This document shows positions 8,552 through 16,901 of a stretch of DNA of 53,114 nt, piece after piece (position 1 is the first letter of the stretch; each line of letters starts with the position of its first letter). The notes under the pieces are model-generated. The model did no database searches. It was not told the DNA's origin and saw nothing but the letters and a program-made list of their open reading frames with translations. The stretch covers positions 40,106-93,219 of the forward strand of contig NZ_DFBS01000039.1 in the NCBI RefSeq assembly GCF_002366715.1, read 5' to 3'. A program made the position numbers and the translations under genes. The DNA is from Halomonas sp. UBA3074 (lineage in GTDB: Bacteria > Pseudomonadota > Gammaproteobacteria > Pseudomonadales > Halomonadaceae).

Positions 8552-10573
8552 TTACAAACTCGCCGCCAAGCGTGTGCCCTGCTCAATGGCGCGCTTGGCG
8601 TCTAGCTCGCTGGCTTCATCTGCACCGCCAATCACATGCACGGCCACCCCTGCCTGCTCTAGCGGGGCCAACAAGTCGCGCACGGACTCTTGCCCGGCAC
8701 ACACCACCACGCTGTCCACCGCCAGCACCTGAGAGATGTCATCACGACGAATATGCAAACCCGCATCATCGATTTTGAGATATTCGCAGCCTGTTAGCGT
8801 GGTGACACCGCGGGCCTTGAGCGACGCGCGATGTACCCAGCCCGTGGTTTTACCCAGGTTTTTGCCAGGCTTGGAGGTTTTACGCTGCAGCATCACAATC
8901 TGGCGTGGCACTGTGGGTGGCGTCGGGGTTTTAAGACCGCCACGCTCGCCCACGGCCAAGTCAACGCCCCACTCATCGCACCAAGTATCAATAGCTAGCC
9001 CTGGATGGCCGTGGTGGGCGAGCAGCTCCGAGACATCGAATCCAATCCCCCCCGCACCTATGACCGCGACGTTAGCGCCTACCCGCTCGGGGTTCTCAAT
9101 AGCCGCGGCATAGCTCAACACTTTGGCATGATCGTGACCGGGCAAATCCAGCTCGCGAGGCTTGACGCCAGTGGCCATCACCACCTCGTCAAATGTCGCC
9201 AGCGCTTCTGCAGTGGCCGTCGTGTTGAGCCGCACTTCTACGGCATACTTTTCGAGCATCACCCGGTAATAGCGCAACGTTTCGTTGAACTCCTCTTTGC
9301 CAGGGATCTTACGCGCGTAGTTGAACTGGCCGCCCAGCTCGCTGCGCTGTTCAAACAAGACCACGCTATGGCCACGGCTAGCGGCGGTCACAGCCGTTGC
9401 CAGCCCCGCCGGGCCGCCACCCACCACCGCAACACGTTTAAGCGCTTGCGCCGGCGCTATCACTAGCTCGGTTTCATGGCAGGCGCGGGGATTCACCAGG
9501 CAGGAGGTCAGCTTTCCGGCAAAGGTGTGATCCAGACAGGCCTGGTTACAGGCGATGCAGGTATTGATCTCTTGCGCCAAACCGGCGTGTGCTTTGCGCA
9601 CCCAGGCGGGGTCGGCCAGAAACGGCCGCGCCATGGACACCATGTCGGCATGGCCTTCGGCCAGCACGCGCTCGGCGATCTCAGGCATATTGATACGGTT
9701 GGTGGTGATCAGCGGGATTGAAAGCGCCGATTTGATCCGCTTGGTCACCTCGGTAAAGGCCGCACGGGGAACGCTGGTCACAATCGTCGGCACCCGCGCT
9801 TCGTGCCAACCAATGCCGGTATTGATCACATTCGCTCCAGCGGCCTCAATCGCTTGCCCAAGCGTCACGACCTCTTCCCAGGTACTGCCCTCTTCGACCA
9901 GATCAATCATCGAGAGGCGGAAGATAATCACAAAACGCTCGCCTACCGCCTCACGCACGCGGCGGACGATCTCGACGGCAAACCGCATACGATTTTCAAA
10001 CGCGCCACCCCACTCGTCCTCGCGCTGATTGGTGCGCTGGCAGATAAACTGATTGATCAGATAACCTTCGGACCCCATAACTTCAACACCGTCATAGCCC
10101 GCCTGCTGCGCCAAGCGCGCACAGCGCACGTAGTCGGCAATTTGCTGCTCGACCTCGTCGCTGCTTAACGCCCGTGGCATAAACGGATTGATCGGCGCCT
10201 GTATCGCCGACGGTGCTACGAGATCCGGTGAATAAGCGTAGCGCCCCGCATGAAGTATCTGCATACACAGGTGGCCGCCCTCGGCGTGCACCGCGTCAAC
10301 CACCTGACGATGTTCAGGCAGTTGCGCCTCGTCGACGAGCGCATTGGCTCCCTGGAAAACCGCGCCCTCCGCGTTAGGCGCAATGCCGCCTGTCACGATG
10401 AGACTGACACCCTCTCGCGCCCGCTCCGCGTAAAAAGCAGCCAAGCGTTCAAACCCCTTCGGCGCCTCTTCCAAATTGGTATGCATGGAACCCATTAAGA
10501 CGCGGTTAGGCAGCTTCAAATGGCCAATCGTTAGCGGTCGGAAAAGATGCGGATAGGCGGGCGTCTGAGTCAT
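8552..10573 (-). CDS. fadH: NADPH-dependent 2,4-dienoyl-CoA reductase
   Basis: A 673-residue iron-sulfur flavoenzyme, essentially the length of E. coli FadH (672), which reduces 2,4-dienoyl-CoA during beta-oxidation of polyunsaturated fatty acids. The N-terminal half is an old-yellow-enzyme TIM barrel (HLFRPLTIGHLKLPNR). The [4Fe-4S] cysteines are C339, C342, C346 and C358. The C-terminal half has FAD and NADPH Rossmann motifs (VVGGGPAGLA, VIGAGGIGFD). The frame stays open 15 codons further, but the ATG at 10573 has a GGAG site and matches the family start. Other NADH:flavin oxidoreductase/trimethylamine dehydrogenase-like enzymes share the architecture, so substrate is a family-level call. 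Confidence 0.92.
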   Translation of the reverse strand: MTQTPAYPHLFRPLTIGHLKLPNRVLMGSMHTNLEEAPKGFERLAAFYAERAREGVSLIVTGGIAPNAEGAVFQGANALVDEAQLPEHRQVVDAVHAEGGHLCMQILHAGRYAYSPDLVAPSAIQAPINPFMPRALSSDEVEQQIADYVRCARLAQQAGYDGVEVMGSEGYLINQFICQRTNQREDEWGGAFENRMRFAVEIVRRVREAVGERFVIIFRLSMIDLVEEGSTWEEVVTLGQAIEAAGANVINTGIGWHEARVPTIVTSVPRAAFTEVTKRIKSALSIPLITTNRINMPEIAERVLAEGHADMVSMARPFLADPAWVRKAHAGLAQEINTCIACNQACLDHTFAGKLTSCLVNPRACHETELVIAPAQALKRVAVVGGGPAGLATAVTAASRGHSVVLFEQRSELGGQFNYARKIPGKEEFNETLRYYRVMLEKYAVEVRLNTTATAEALATFDEVVMATGVKPRELDLPGHDHAKVLSYAAAIENPERVGANVAVIGAGGIGFDVSELLAHHGHPGLAIDTWCDEWGVDLAVGERGGLKTPTPPTVPRQIVMLQRKTSKPGKNLGKTTGWVHRASLKARGVTTLTGCEYLKIDDAGLHIRRDDISQVLAVDSVVVCAGQESVRDLLAPLEQAGVAVHVIGGADEASELDAKRAIEQGTRLAASL

Positions 10574-10663
10574 CACGGGTCTCCTGGCTTTTATTAGTGG
10601 CGGTGTTAGCAGCAGCACAATGCAAATTCAAACAAGCGTATGACATCCTGAGCGGTACGTATA

Positions 10664-10713
10664 GCCCTTCGAAACAACCCCTTCGAAACAGCCCTTCGAA
10701 ACGGCCCTTCAAG
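10664..10713. repeat. 13-14-bp tandem repeat, four copies
   Basis: The unit GCCCTTCGAAACA is at 10664-10676. It recurs as a 14-base variant at 10677-10690, at 10691-10703 with one change, and as a truncated copy at 10704-10713. Each full unit contains the palindrome TTCGAA. The array lies between the divergent fadH and DMT transporter genes. Confidence 0.85.
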
Positions 10714-10810
10714 CTAACCGCCTTAATCTAGCCTTTGATCTTATGCCAACCCCTTGCCCAGCGCGCCAATCCGCGTCACATTACCCGGCTAACGATAAGG
10801 AACCGTTGCT

Positions 10811-11725
10811 ATGCCCTTGATTTACTTTTTACCGCCGCTCGCCACCGTATTGATTTGGTCGGGCAATATGACCATCAACCAGCTTAGCGTAGGCGCCATT
10901 GCGCCTAGCAGCATTGCTTTTTTACGCTGGCTGTTAGCGCTCGCGGTCATGACGCCTTTTGTACTGCCAGCGGTACTGCGCCACCGTGTAGAAATTCGTC
11001 GCCAGTGGCCGAAGCTGGCACTGCTTGGATTGCTGGGTATGGGGCTTTGGCAGGGGCTTGCTTACGTGGCGGCAGAAACCACGACAGCCACGAATATGGG
11101 CATTTTGGCGGCCATGGTGCCGCTATTGACCGTTCTGCTCAGCGCGCTGATTCTGCGTGAGCCACCGACATTAGGTGGCGTTTTAGGCGGTGTGCTGGCC
11201 TTCGTGGGGGTGACCGTGTTGCTGGGGCGTGGTAATCCACTTTCACTGCTGCAGCTACAAGTGGCCCTGGGTGATGCGCTGATGGTCGTCGCGGCCACCT
11301 GCTACGCCCTGTATGGGGTGATGTTAAAACGCTGGTCGATGAACTTGCCTCCCTGGGTAATGCTTTACGCCCAGGTCTGTTTTGCCGTGCTGATTCTGCT
11401 GCCCCCTTATTTGATGGGGCCCATGACGCCGATCGATGGCCAAAATATTGGGCTAATTCTCTACGCGGGTATTCCCGCCTCGGTGATTACCACCTTTCTA
11501 TGGATGCGTGCCGTGCGCCAAATCGGGGCCAATCAATCGAGTATCTTCATCAACCTCATGCCGCTGTTTAGCGCGGTGATTGCCATGATCTTTTTAGGCG
11601 AGCGAGTGGCGGGCTTCCACTTTGCAGGCGGGCTACTGATTCTTGCCGGGGTCATCATGGCGCAGACCCTGACACGCCCGTTAACACGTGGTTTAACCCC
11701 GGATAAGCCGAGCAACGCTCAATAA
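10811..11725 (+). CDS. EamA/DMT family transporter
   Basis: A 304-residue integral membrane protein with about ten hydrophobic segments arranged as two EamA repeats. It has the typical LRWLLALAVMTPF and YVAAETTTATNMGIL stretches in the first half, and GIPASVITTFLWMRAVRQIGANQSSIFINLMPLFSAVIA-type features in the second. DMT carriers of this type export amino acids or other metabolites; the substrate cannot be told from sequence. The ATG at 10811 follows AAGGAA at a slightly long spacing. The stop lies 42 bp before the next gene, which may be co-transcribed. Confidence 0.9.
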   Translation: MPLIYFLPPLATVLIWSGNMTINQLSVGAIAPSSIAFLRWLLALAVMTPFVLPAVLRHRVEIRRQWPKLALLGLLGMGLWQGLAYVAAETTTATNMGILAAMVPLLTVLLSALILREPPTLGGVLGGVLAFVGVTVLLGRGNPLSLLQLQVALGDALMVVAATCYALYGVMLKRWSMNLPPWVMLYAQVCFAVLILLPPYLMGPMTPIDGQNIGLILYAGIPASVITTFLWMRAVRQIGANQSSIFINLMPLFSAVIAMIFLGERVAGFHFAGGLLILAGVIMAQTLTRPLTRGLTPDKPSNAQ

Positions 11726-11767
11726 TGATAGAATAGGCGTCTACTTCTGACGTTGGAAAGCCCTGAT

Positions 11768-13336
11768 ATGTCCCTGGAAGAACTGCATCTAAATCTGCGC
11801 AACCTAATGAGCGATGACTACGATCAGCTCAAGGCATTGATGGACGCCGTCTATCACGATATCGGTGGTGCCTGGCCGAAGCGTACGATCGACAAATTAA
11901 TTCAGGAATTCCCTGATGGCCAAATCGCCATTGAGGACGATGGTCTGCTGGTAGGCGTAGCGCTCACGGTGCAGGTGGATTACGACGAGTTTTCCAACCC
12001 GCACAAATACGATGACCTGATCGGCCACCGCGAAATCATCCTCAATGATGAGGATGGCGACGCCATGTACGGTTTGGATGTGCTGATTCACCCGGATTAC
12101 CGCGGGTATCGCTTGGGCCGTCGCTTATACGAAGCGCGTAAAGAGCTGTGCCGCTCGCTCAACCTGCGCGCGATACTGGCGGGTGGGCGTATCCCTGAGT
12201 ACCACCAGCACGCCGATGAATTAACGCCTGCTCAGTATATTGATAAGGTCTCGCGCAAAGAGATTTACGATCCGATTCTCTCTTTCCAGCAGGCGAATGA
12301 CTTTCAGGTAAAGCGCCTGTTGCGTAAATACCTGCCGGAAGACGAGCACTCTCGCGGTTACGCCACCCTGTTAGAGTGGAATAACATTCTGTTCGAACCC
12401 GCCGCCAGCGTGCTCGACAATAAGCCAACCCAAGTACGGGTAGGCGCGGTGCAGTGGCAGATGCGTGAGTTCTCCTCGGTGGAAGCCGCACTGCAGCAAA
12501 TCGAATACTTTGTCGATGCACTCTCCGACTACCAGAGTGATTTCGCGGTATTCCCAGAACTGTTTTATGCCCCCTTGATGGGGCTTCAAGACCGAGCGGC
12601 CCAGCAGGATCAAATGGGCGCCATTCGCTTTCTGGCAGGCTTCACCGAGCGCTTTAAAGCGGAACTATCGCGCATGGCGGTCTCCTACAATATCAATATT
12701 GTGGGCGGTTCGATGATAGAGGTCGGTGAGGATGACAGGCTCTACAACATTGCCTACCTGTTCCACCGCGACGGCAGCGTCGAACGTCAAGCCAAGCTAC
12801 ACATTACCCCGCAAGAGCGCCGTGACTGGGTCATCGAGGGGGGCGATCAACTGCAAGTGTTCGATACCGACGCAGGCCGCGTGGGTATCCTGATCTGCTA
12901 CGATGTCGAATTCCCGGAGCTTGGCCGTCTTCTGGCTGACCAGGACATGGACATTCTGTTTGTGCCCTTCTGGACCGACACCAAAAACGGCTATCTGCGC
13001 GTTCGCCACTGCGCCCAGGCGCGGGCGATTGAAAACGAGTGCTACGTGGTACTGTGCGGCAGCGTGGGCAACCTCCCCTCGATTGAAAACCTGGATATCC
13101 AGTACGCGCAATCGGCGGTATTTTCGCCTTCTGACTTCGCCTTTCCCCACGATGCGGTACTGGCGGAAACCACGCCTAACACCGAGATGATCTTCTTCTC
13201 TGACTTGGATCTCACTCGTCTAACGGTAGTACGTGCCGAAGGCTCGGTGACCAACCTGAAAGACCGCCGCAAGGATCTATTTGATCTGCGCTGGCGCGAC
13301 TGGTCGTGGAAATCGGGTGCTAACTTGGAGGAGTGA
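11768..13336 (+). CDS. Bifunctional GNAT acetyltransferase / nitrilase-family amidohydrolase
   Basis: A 522-residue fusion. Residues about 10-150 form a GNAT N-acetyltransferase domain, with an acetyl-CoA loop around RGYRLGRRLYEARK. Residues about 225-510 form a carbon-nitrogen hydrolase domain with the catalytic triad E264 (FPELF), K343 (AKLH) and C377 (LICYDVEFPE). The same fusion occurs in proteins resembling Bacillus YhcX; the physiological substrate is unknown, and an acyl-amide, amine or peptide-derived metabolite is plausible. A GGAAAG site 7 bases upstream supports the ATG at 11768; a UUG five codons earlier in the same frame is less likely. A strong terminator follows. Confidence 0.92.
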   Translation: MSLEELHLNLRNLMSDDYDQLKALMDAVYHDIGGAWPKRTIDKLIQEFPDGQIAIEDDGLLVGVALTVQVDYDEFSNPHKYDDLIGHREIILNDEDGDAMYGLDVLIHPDYRGYRLGRRLYEARKELCRSLNLRAILAGGRIPEYHQHADELTPAQYIDKVSRKEIYDPILSFQQANDFQVKRLLRKYLPEDEHSRGYATLLEWNNILFEPAASVLDNKPTQVRVGAVQWQMREFSSVEAALQQIEYFVDALSDYQSDFAVFPELFYAPLMGLQDRAAQQDQMGAIRFLAGFTERFKAELSRMAVSYNINIVGGSMIEVGEDDRLYNIAYLFHRDGSVERQAKLHITPQERRDWVIEGGDQLQVFDTDAGRVGILICYDVEFPELGRLLADQDMDILFVPFWTDTKNGYLRVRHCAQARAIENECYVVLCGSVGNLPSIENLDIQYAQSAVFSPSDFAFPHDAVLAETTPNTEMIFFSDLDLTRLTVVRAEGSVTNLKDRRKDLFDLRWRDWSWKSGANLEE

Positions 13337-13339
13337 TAT

Positions 13340-13369
13340 AACAACGCCGCCCAATTGGGCGGCGTTGTT
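13340..13369. terminator. Intrinsic terminator, 30-base perfect palindrome
   Basis: AACAACGCCGCCCAA at 13340-13354 is followed directly by its exact complement at 13355-13369. The hairpin forms 4 bases after the GNAT-nitrilase stop codon and its 3' arm ends in TTGTT. The A-rich and T-rich flanks allow it to act in both directions. Confidence 0.8.
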
Positions 13370-13392
13370 GTCTGAGCGTCAGATTCCGCTAA

Positions 13393-13476
13393 TGTCATTG
13401 CGAGCGAAGCGAAGCAATCTCGGGGTTATGGTCACGTCTGCCTAGATTGCTTCGTCGCAAGCTCCTCGCAATGACA
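13393..13476. repeat. Dispersed inverted-repeat element (GTCATTGCGAG type)
   Basis: The left arm 13393-13420 (TGTCATTGCGAGCGAAGCGA, then AGCAATCT) is complementary to the right arm 13444-13476, with a few extra bases near the middle of the right arm. The loop is about 23 bases. Sequences beginning GTCATTGCGAGCGAAGCGAAG are known as a recurrent intergenic palindrome in many unrelated genomes. Here it sits between the GNAT-nitrilase terminator and the stop of the alkyltransferase-like gene. Confidence 0.8.
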
Positions 13477-13481
13477 GCAGC

Positions 13482-13781
13482 TCAATCAGGCCAGACAAGG
13501 TGTGCGGGTACGCGGCCTTTGGCATCGAATAGAATGCCCTCGTCGCGCAATTTGCGGTGCTGGCGCTCGGCACCGCCATGATCCGCAAGCTTTAATGATG
13601 AAGCAATCACCCGATGCCAGGGCAACTGATGGCCATCTGGGAGGTGTCGCATCGCCGACCCCACCATGCGCGGCGTAGCGCCTTCGGTCATGGCTGCAAT
13701 GCGGCCATAGGTGGTCACGCGGCCCGGCGGAATTTGATCGACAATGGTGTAGATCTGCTCGAGTAATTCCGGCCGGGGCAT
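13482..13781 (-). CDS. Alkyltransferase-like protein (ATL, MGMT fold without the reactive cysteine)
   Basis: A 99-residue protein with the MGMT C-terminal DNA-binding fold: PPGRVTTYGRIA, the arginine-finger region PRMVGSAMR, then PWHRVI. The alkyl-accepting cysteine of PCHRV is replaced by tryptophan (W55), the mark of ATL proteins. These cannot repair O6-alkylguanine themselves; they bind it, flip the base and hand the site to nucleotide excision repair. GAGGA lies about 9 bases upstream of the ATG at 13781. No UvrABC gene is nearby. Confidence 0.92.
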   Translation of the reverse strand: MPRPELLEQIYTIVDQIPPGRVTTYGRIAAMTEGATPRMVGSAMRHLPDGHQLPWHRVIASSLKLADHGGAERQHRKLRDEGILFDAKGRVPAHLVWPD

Positions 13782-13831
13782 GTGAAATATCCTCTTATTT
13801 ATTACGCGTCTTAAAACGTCTTACCACCTGC

Positions 13832-14440
13832 TTACAGCGCTTCGACTAATTGATCGATCGCTTGAAAAGCTTCTTTGAGCGCAGCGTCGCGATGCTGCTC
13901 GCTCATATTCAAACCTTCAGCGTAGACCACCTGGGTATCTTTAATTCCCATCAGGCCGAGCATGGCGTTGAGGTGAGGCGTTTGGCTGTCCATTTCGGTG
14001 CCAGCATACTGGCCACCACGGGCTGCCAGGATAATCGCACGCTTGCCTTCTACCAAGCCTTCGGGCCCGTTTTCGGTATAGCGGAACGTCTCACCGGCGC
14101 GCAATACGCGGTCAAACCATGCTTTCAGCTGTGAAGGAATACCCAAGTTGTACATGGGCACCGCAATCACCAGCAGATCGGTGGCGCGTAGCTCTGCCAG
14201 CAACGTCTCCGAGTGGGCAGCCAGCGCATGTTGCTCTGCGCTGCATTCGTCAGCCGCCACTTGCCAAGCACCCAACTCGCTAATATCCAGGTGCGGCAGC
14301 GAGTTTTTGACGACATCACGCTGGGTGACATTGATACCGTCGCGAGCGTTAGCTTGGTCGATAAAGCGATTTGCCAACGCATTGGATTGGCCATTTTCGG
14401 CGAGGATGGAAGAAGTAATTACCAGGGCACGAGTCGTCAT
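13832..14440 (-). CDS. azoR: FMN-dependent NADH-azoreductase (AzoR-type quinone oxidoreductase)
   Basis: A 202-residue flavodoxin-like flavoprotein reducing azo dyes and quinones by two electrons. The phosphate-binding start region TSSILAENGQSNALA, the AVPMYNLGIPSQLKAWFDRV block and the AARGGQY FMN loop fit the AzoR family. A start at 14452 is possible (MELS...), but the ATG at 14440 has GGAG 6-7 bases upstream and fits the family N-terminus better. Transcription is from the reverse strand; no partner gene is evident. Confidence 0.92.
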   Translation of the reverse strand: MTTRALVITSSILAENGQSNALANRFIDQANARDGINVTQRDVVKNSLPHLDISELGAWQVAADECSAEQHALAAHSETLLAELRATDLLVIAVPMYNLGIPSQLKAWFDRVLRAGETFRYTENGPEGLVEGKRAIILAARGGQYAGTEMDSQTPHLNAMLGLMGIKDTQVVYAEGLNMSEQHRDAALKEAFQAIDQLVEAL

Positions 14441-14602
14441 TGAAAGCTCCATAGCTCAATAGATGATTGAATTGAGCGCTATTCTACGGGGCTCTCTCAA
14501 AAGCGAAAGCGCAACGTTTTCCGACCTGTATTCGATTAAATCGAATTATGCCCCCCAGGGGTGCTTTCACCGCCCGTTACTCTATTCCTTTATCCTGCTC
14601 CG

Positions 14603-15469
14603 TTACCCAATGGAGTTACACAGCCACTGCCACGCCAAAGCGGCTTCATCGCTAACGTGTCGTCGGCTTGGCCGTACCAGCCAAAAACGCTCATCGCTTG
14701 GTACGCTGATAGAAAAAGGAGCCACTAAATCGTCACGCCGCTCCATTAATCGCCGATGCGTCAGGGCAATACCGCCACCTTGGCTGGCAAGGGCCAACGT
14801 CATGACTTGGTTATCGCAGGTAAGCGACCAGCACTGCGCTTCCATCTCGGCCACGCCCGCTTCTTGCAACCAACCCGGCCACCCGACTCCAAAGCCTACC
14901 GCGTGCAGCAGCGTGTGCCCGGCAAGCTCTTCTGGCGCAGACAGCGTCTTTGCCAAATCCGGTGAACACACCGGCAGCAGGTGCTCCTCTCCAAGCGGGT
15001 GCATTTCGACCCCGGTCCACTCCCCTTTCCCGTAACGTATTTCGATATCGGCCCCTTCGGGCCCAAAGTCATCGGGCCAGATAGCGCTGACCAACCGAAT
15101 CGCTACCTGCGGATGGGCTCGATGAAAGGCGATTAATCTCGGCGCTAGCCACGACTGCTGAATGACGGGGGTCGCACGCAGCGTCACCGGCTGTTCAGAG
15201 GTACTGCCAAAGACTTCCAAGGTGCCTTCGCTGATGCGCATAAAGGCATCATGAATACTGGGCAGCCAGGCCTGCCCAGCCGGCGTCAAGGTCAGGCTAC
15301 GTGCATGTCGAACAAAGAGCTTCTGCCCGACGCGATCTTCCAGTAATCGAACACGTTGACTAATGGCCGCCTGAGTGACCCCAAGCTCATTACCAGCAGC
15401 AGTGAAGCTCAAAGTACGCGCCGCCGACTCAAAAGCTTGTAACCATAGCAAAGGGGGTAACTGGCTCAT
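14603..15469 (-). CDS. LysR-family transcriptional regulator (GcvA-like)
   Basis: A 288-residue regulator with an N-terminal winged helix-turn-helix (residues about 5-64: LQAFESAARTLSFTAAGNEL, then GVTQAAISQRVRLLEDR) and a C-terminal effector-binding domain of periplasmic-binding-protein fold. Sequence style resembles the GcvA/AmpR branch. It is divergent from the gamma-butyrobetaine dioxygenase gene with 151 bp between starts, so carnitine or betaine metabolism is its likely target. The effector is unknown. The 5' spacer 15470-15620 shows no clear perfect operator. Confidence 0.9.
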   Translation of the reverse strand: MSQLPPLLWLQAFESAARTLSFTAAGNELGVTQAAISQRVRLLEDRVGQKLFVRHARSLTLTPAGQAWLPSIHDAFMRISEGTLEVFGSTSEQPVTLRATPVIQQSWLAPRLIAFHRAHPQVAIRLVSAIWPDDFGPEGADIEIRYGKGEWTGVEMHPLGEEHLLPVCSPDLAKTLSAPEELAGHTLLHAVGFGVGWPGWLQEAGVAEMEAQCWSLTCDNQVMTLALASQGGGIALTHRRLMERRDDLVAPFSISVPSDERFWLVRPSRRHVSDEAALAWQWLCNSIG

Positions 15470-15620
15470 GGGAAAGTGACCTATAAATAAAATGATACCT
15501 TAGGGGCCAGATTAATCGTTTGTCACTGGCGCCGCTACTCCTCATCCTGGTCAGCACATACGCACACCTCTTACCTAACGCCAGTTGGCATTCAGACTAA
15601 GGGAGCGATTAGGAGTATTA

Positions 15621-16808
15621 ATGAATAGCGCAGTACAAAATTTACCAATGGCAGCAACGAACACCCCCCCCGCCCCAGAGATGGGTGAACTAAGCCCTTA
15701 CCAATCCGGCCCCGCACTCGCCCAAGCAATGCTCACCGACCAGGGTGTCGCCTTAGAGTGGCAAGACGGCCAGCAAATCACTCTGCCTCTGCTCTGGTTC
15801 CGCGATCACTGCGCCTGCCCAGCCTGTCGCCACCCACAGACCCGTGAACGGCTTTATCTGCCACTGGAAGCGATCACTGAACCACCCACCCTCGAACTGT
15901 TGGATGGCCATCTACATTTGACTTGGCAGGATGGTCATATCAGTGCCTTTCATAGCGGCTGGCTTCATCAGCGTCGTCCAGAGGCAAGCCTGACTTCCGC
16001 CGTCCCTCGCGCCGAACCATGGGTCGATAACTTTACCCCTGAGCGCATCAAGCACAGCGACTTTCTCACGCCCCAAGGCGAAAAAGCCTGGCTAACCGCC
16101 ATGCTACGTGATGGCTTGGCACTGATCACTGACGGCCCTTTGGTGGAAGAAGAAGTCAGCCGCTTGGCTGAGCGGATTGGCCCGCTGCGCGCCACTAATT
16201 TCGGCGCACGGTTTGATGTCCGCTCCAAGCCGAATCCCAATAACGCGGCGTATACCGCCGTCGGCTTACCGCTGCATATTGATTTACCCAACTGGCAACA
16301 ACCGCCGGACATTCAGTTACTCTACTGCCTGCAAAACGAAGCCAGCGGTGGTGAATCGCTGTTTGCCGACGGCGCCCGCGTGGTAGAAGCGCTGCGCCAG
16401 CAAGATCCCAAAGCGCTCGCCATACTTAGCGAAACGCCCATCGACTTTCGCTTCCAGGATGAGAGCCACGACATTTCCATGCGAGCGCCGGTAGTTACGC
16501 TGGATAGCGCGGGCAATCTGGTCGAGATGCGGCTGAACAACTGGATTCGCGATGCGCTTCACCTCCCGGCCGAACAGATGGACGCTTGGTACAGTGCCTA
16601 TGCGCTCTTATGGAAGCTATTTCACAGCGAAGCACACCAGTTGGAGTTCACCCTCCGCCCTGGGCAGATGATTGCGTTTGATAACTGTCGCGTACTGCAC
16701 GGACGTCGCGAATTCGACCCCAATAGTGGCGCACGCCATTTACAAGGCACCTATTTAGACCGCGATATGCTGGCCTCACGCCTTCGTGTGCTAGCCCGCG
16801 ATATTTAG
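15621..16808 (+). CDS. Gamma-butyrobetaine dioxygenase (2-oxoglutarate/Fe(II)-dependent)
   Basis: A 395-residue enzyme predicted to hydroxylate gamma-butyrobetaine to L-carnitine using 2-oxoglutarate, O2 and Fe(II). The N-terminal DUF971-type domain carries the zinc-binding FRDHCACPACRH segment; the catalytic TauD-like domain has the iron ligands H219-x-D221 (PLHID) and H360 (VLHGRR). The frame is open 12 codons further upstream, but the ATG at 15621 has TAGGAG 5 bases away. A trimethyllysine dioxygenase homologue is the main alternative. With the LysR gene and the following binding protein it forms a small quaternary-amine module. Confidence 0.9.
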   Translation: MNSAVQNLPMAATNTPPAPEMGELSPYQSGPALAQAMLTDQGVALEWQDGQQITLPLLWFRDHCACPACRHPQTRERLYLPLEAITEPPTLELLDGHLHLTWQDGHISAFHSGWLHQRRPEASLTSAVPRAEPWVDNFTPERIKHSDFLTPQGEKAWLTAMLRDGLALITDGPLVEEEVSRLAERIGPLRATNFGARFDVRSKPNPNNAAYTAVGLPLHIDLPNWQQPPDIQLLYCLQNEASGGESLFADGARVVEALRQQDPKALAILSETPIDFRFQDESHDISMRAPVVTLDSAGNLVEMRLNNWIRDALHLPAEQMDAWYSAYALLWKLFHSEAHQLEFTLRPGQMIAFDNCRVLHGRREFDPNSGARHLQGTYLDRDMLASRLRVLARDI

Positions 16809-16817
16809 TCGTTTTCG

Positions 16818-16843
16818 GTTAACGCTATTGAGTTAACGCTATT
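16818..16843. repeat. 12-bp direct repeat after the dioxygenase gene
   Basis: GTTAACGCTATT occurs at 16818-16829 and again at 16832-16843, separated by GA. It lies in the 93-bp spacer just after the dioxygenase stop and is followed by an A+T-rich stretch. Confidence 0.8.
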
Positions 16844-16901
16844 AAATAAAAGTAATTTTGCAACGCCCCTATTCGATAATAAAACCTAGCAAGGAGATCT
16901 T

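Noticed and set aside
14463..15035. 190-codon forward frame in the LysR gene
   Set aside because: It lies antisense to a clear LysR regulator and has a Ser/Pro/Arg-rich, shadow-type composition.
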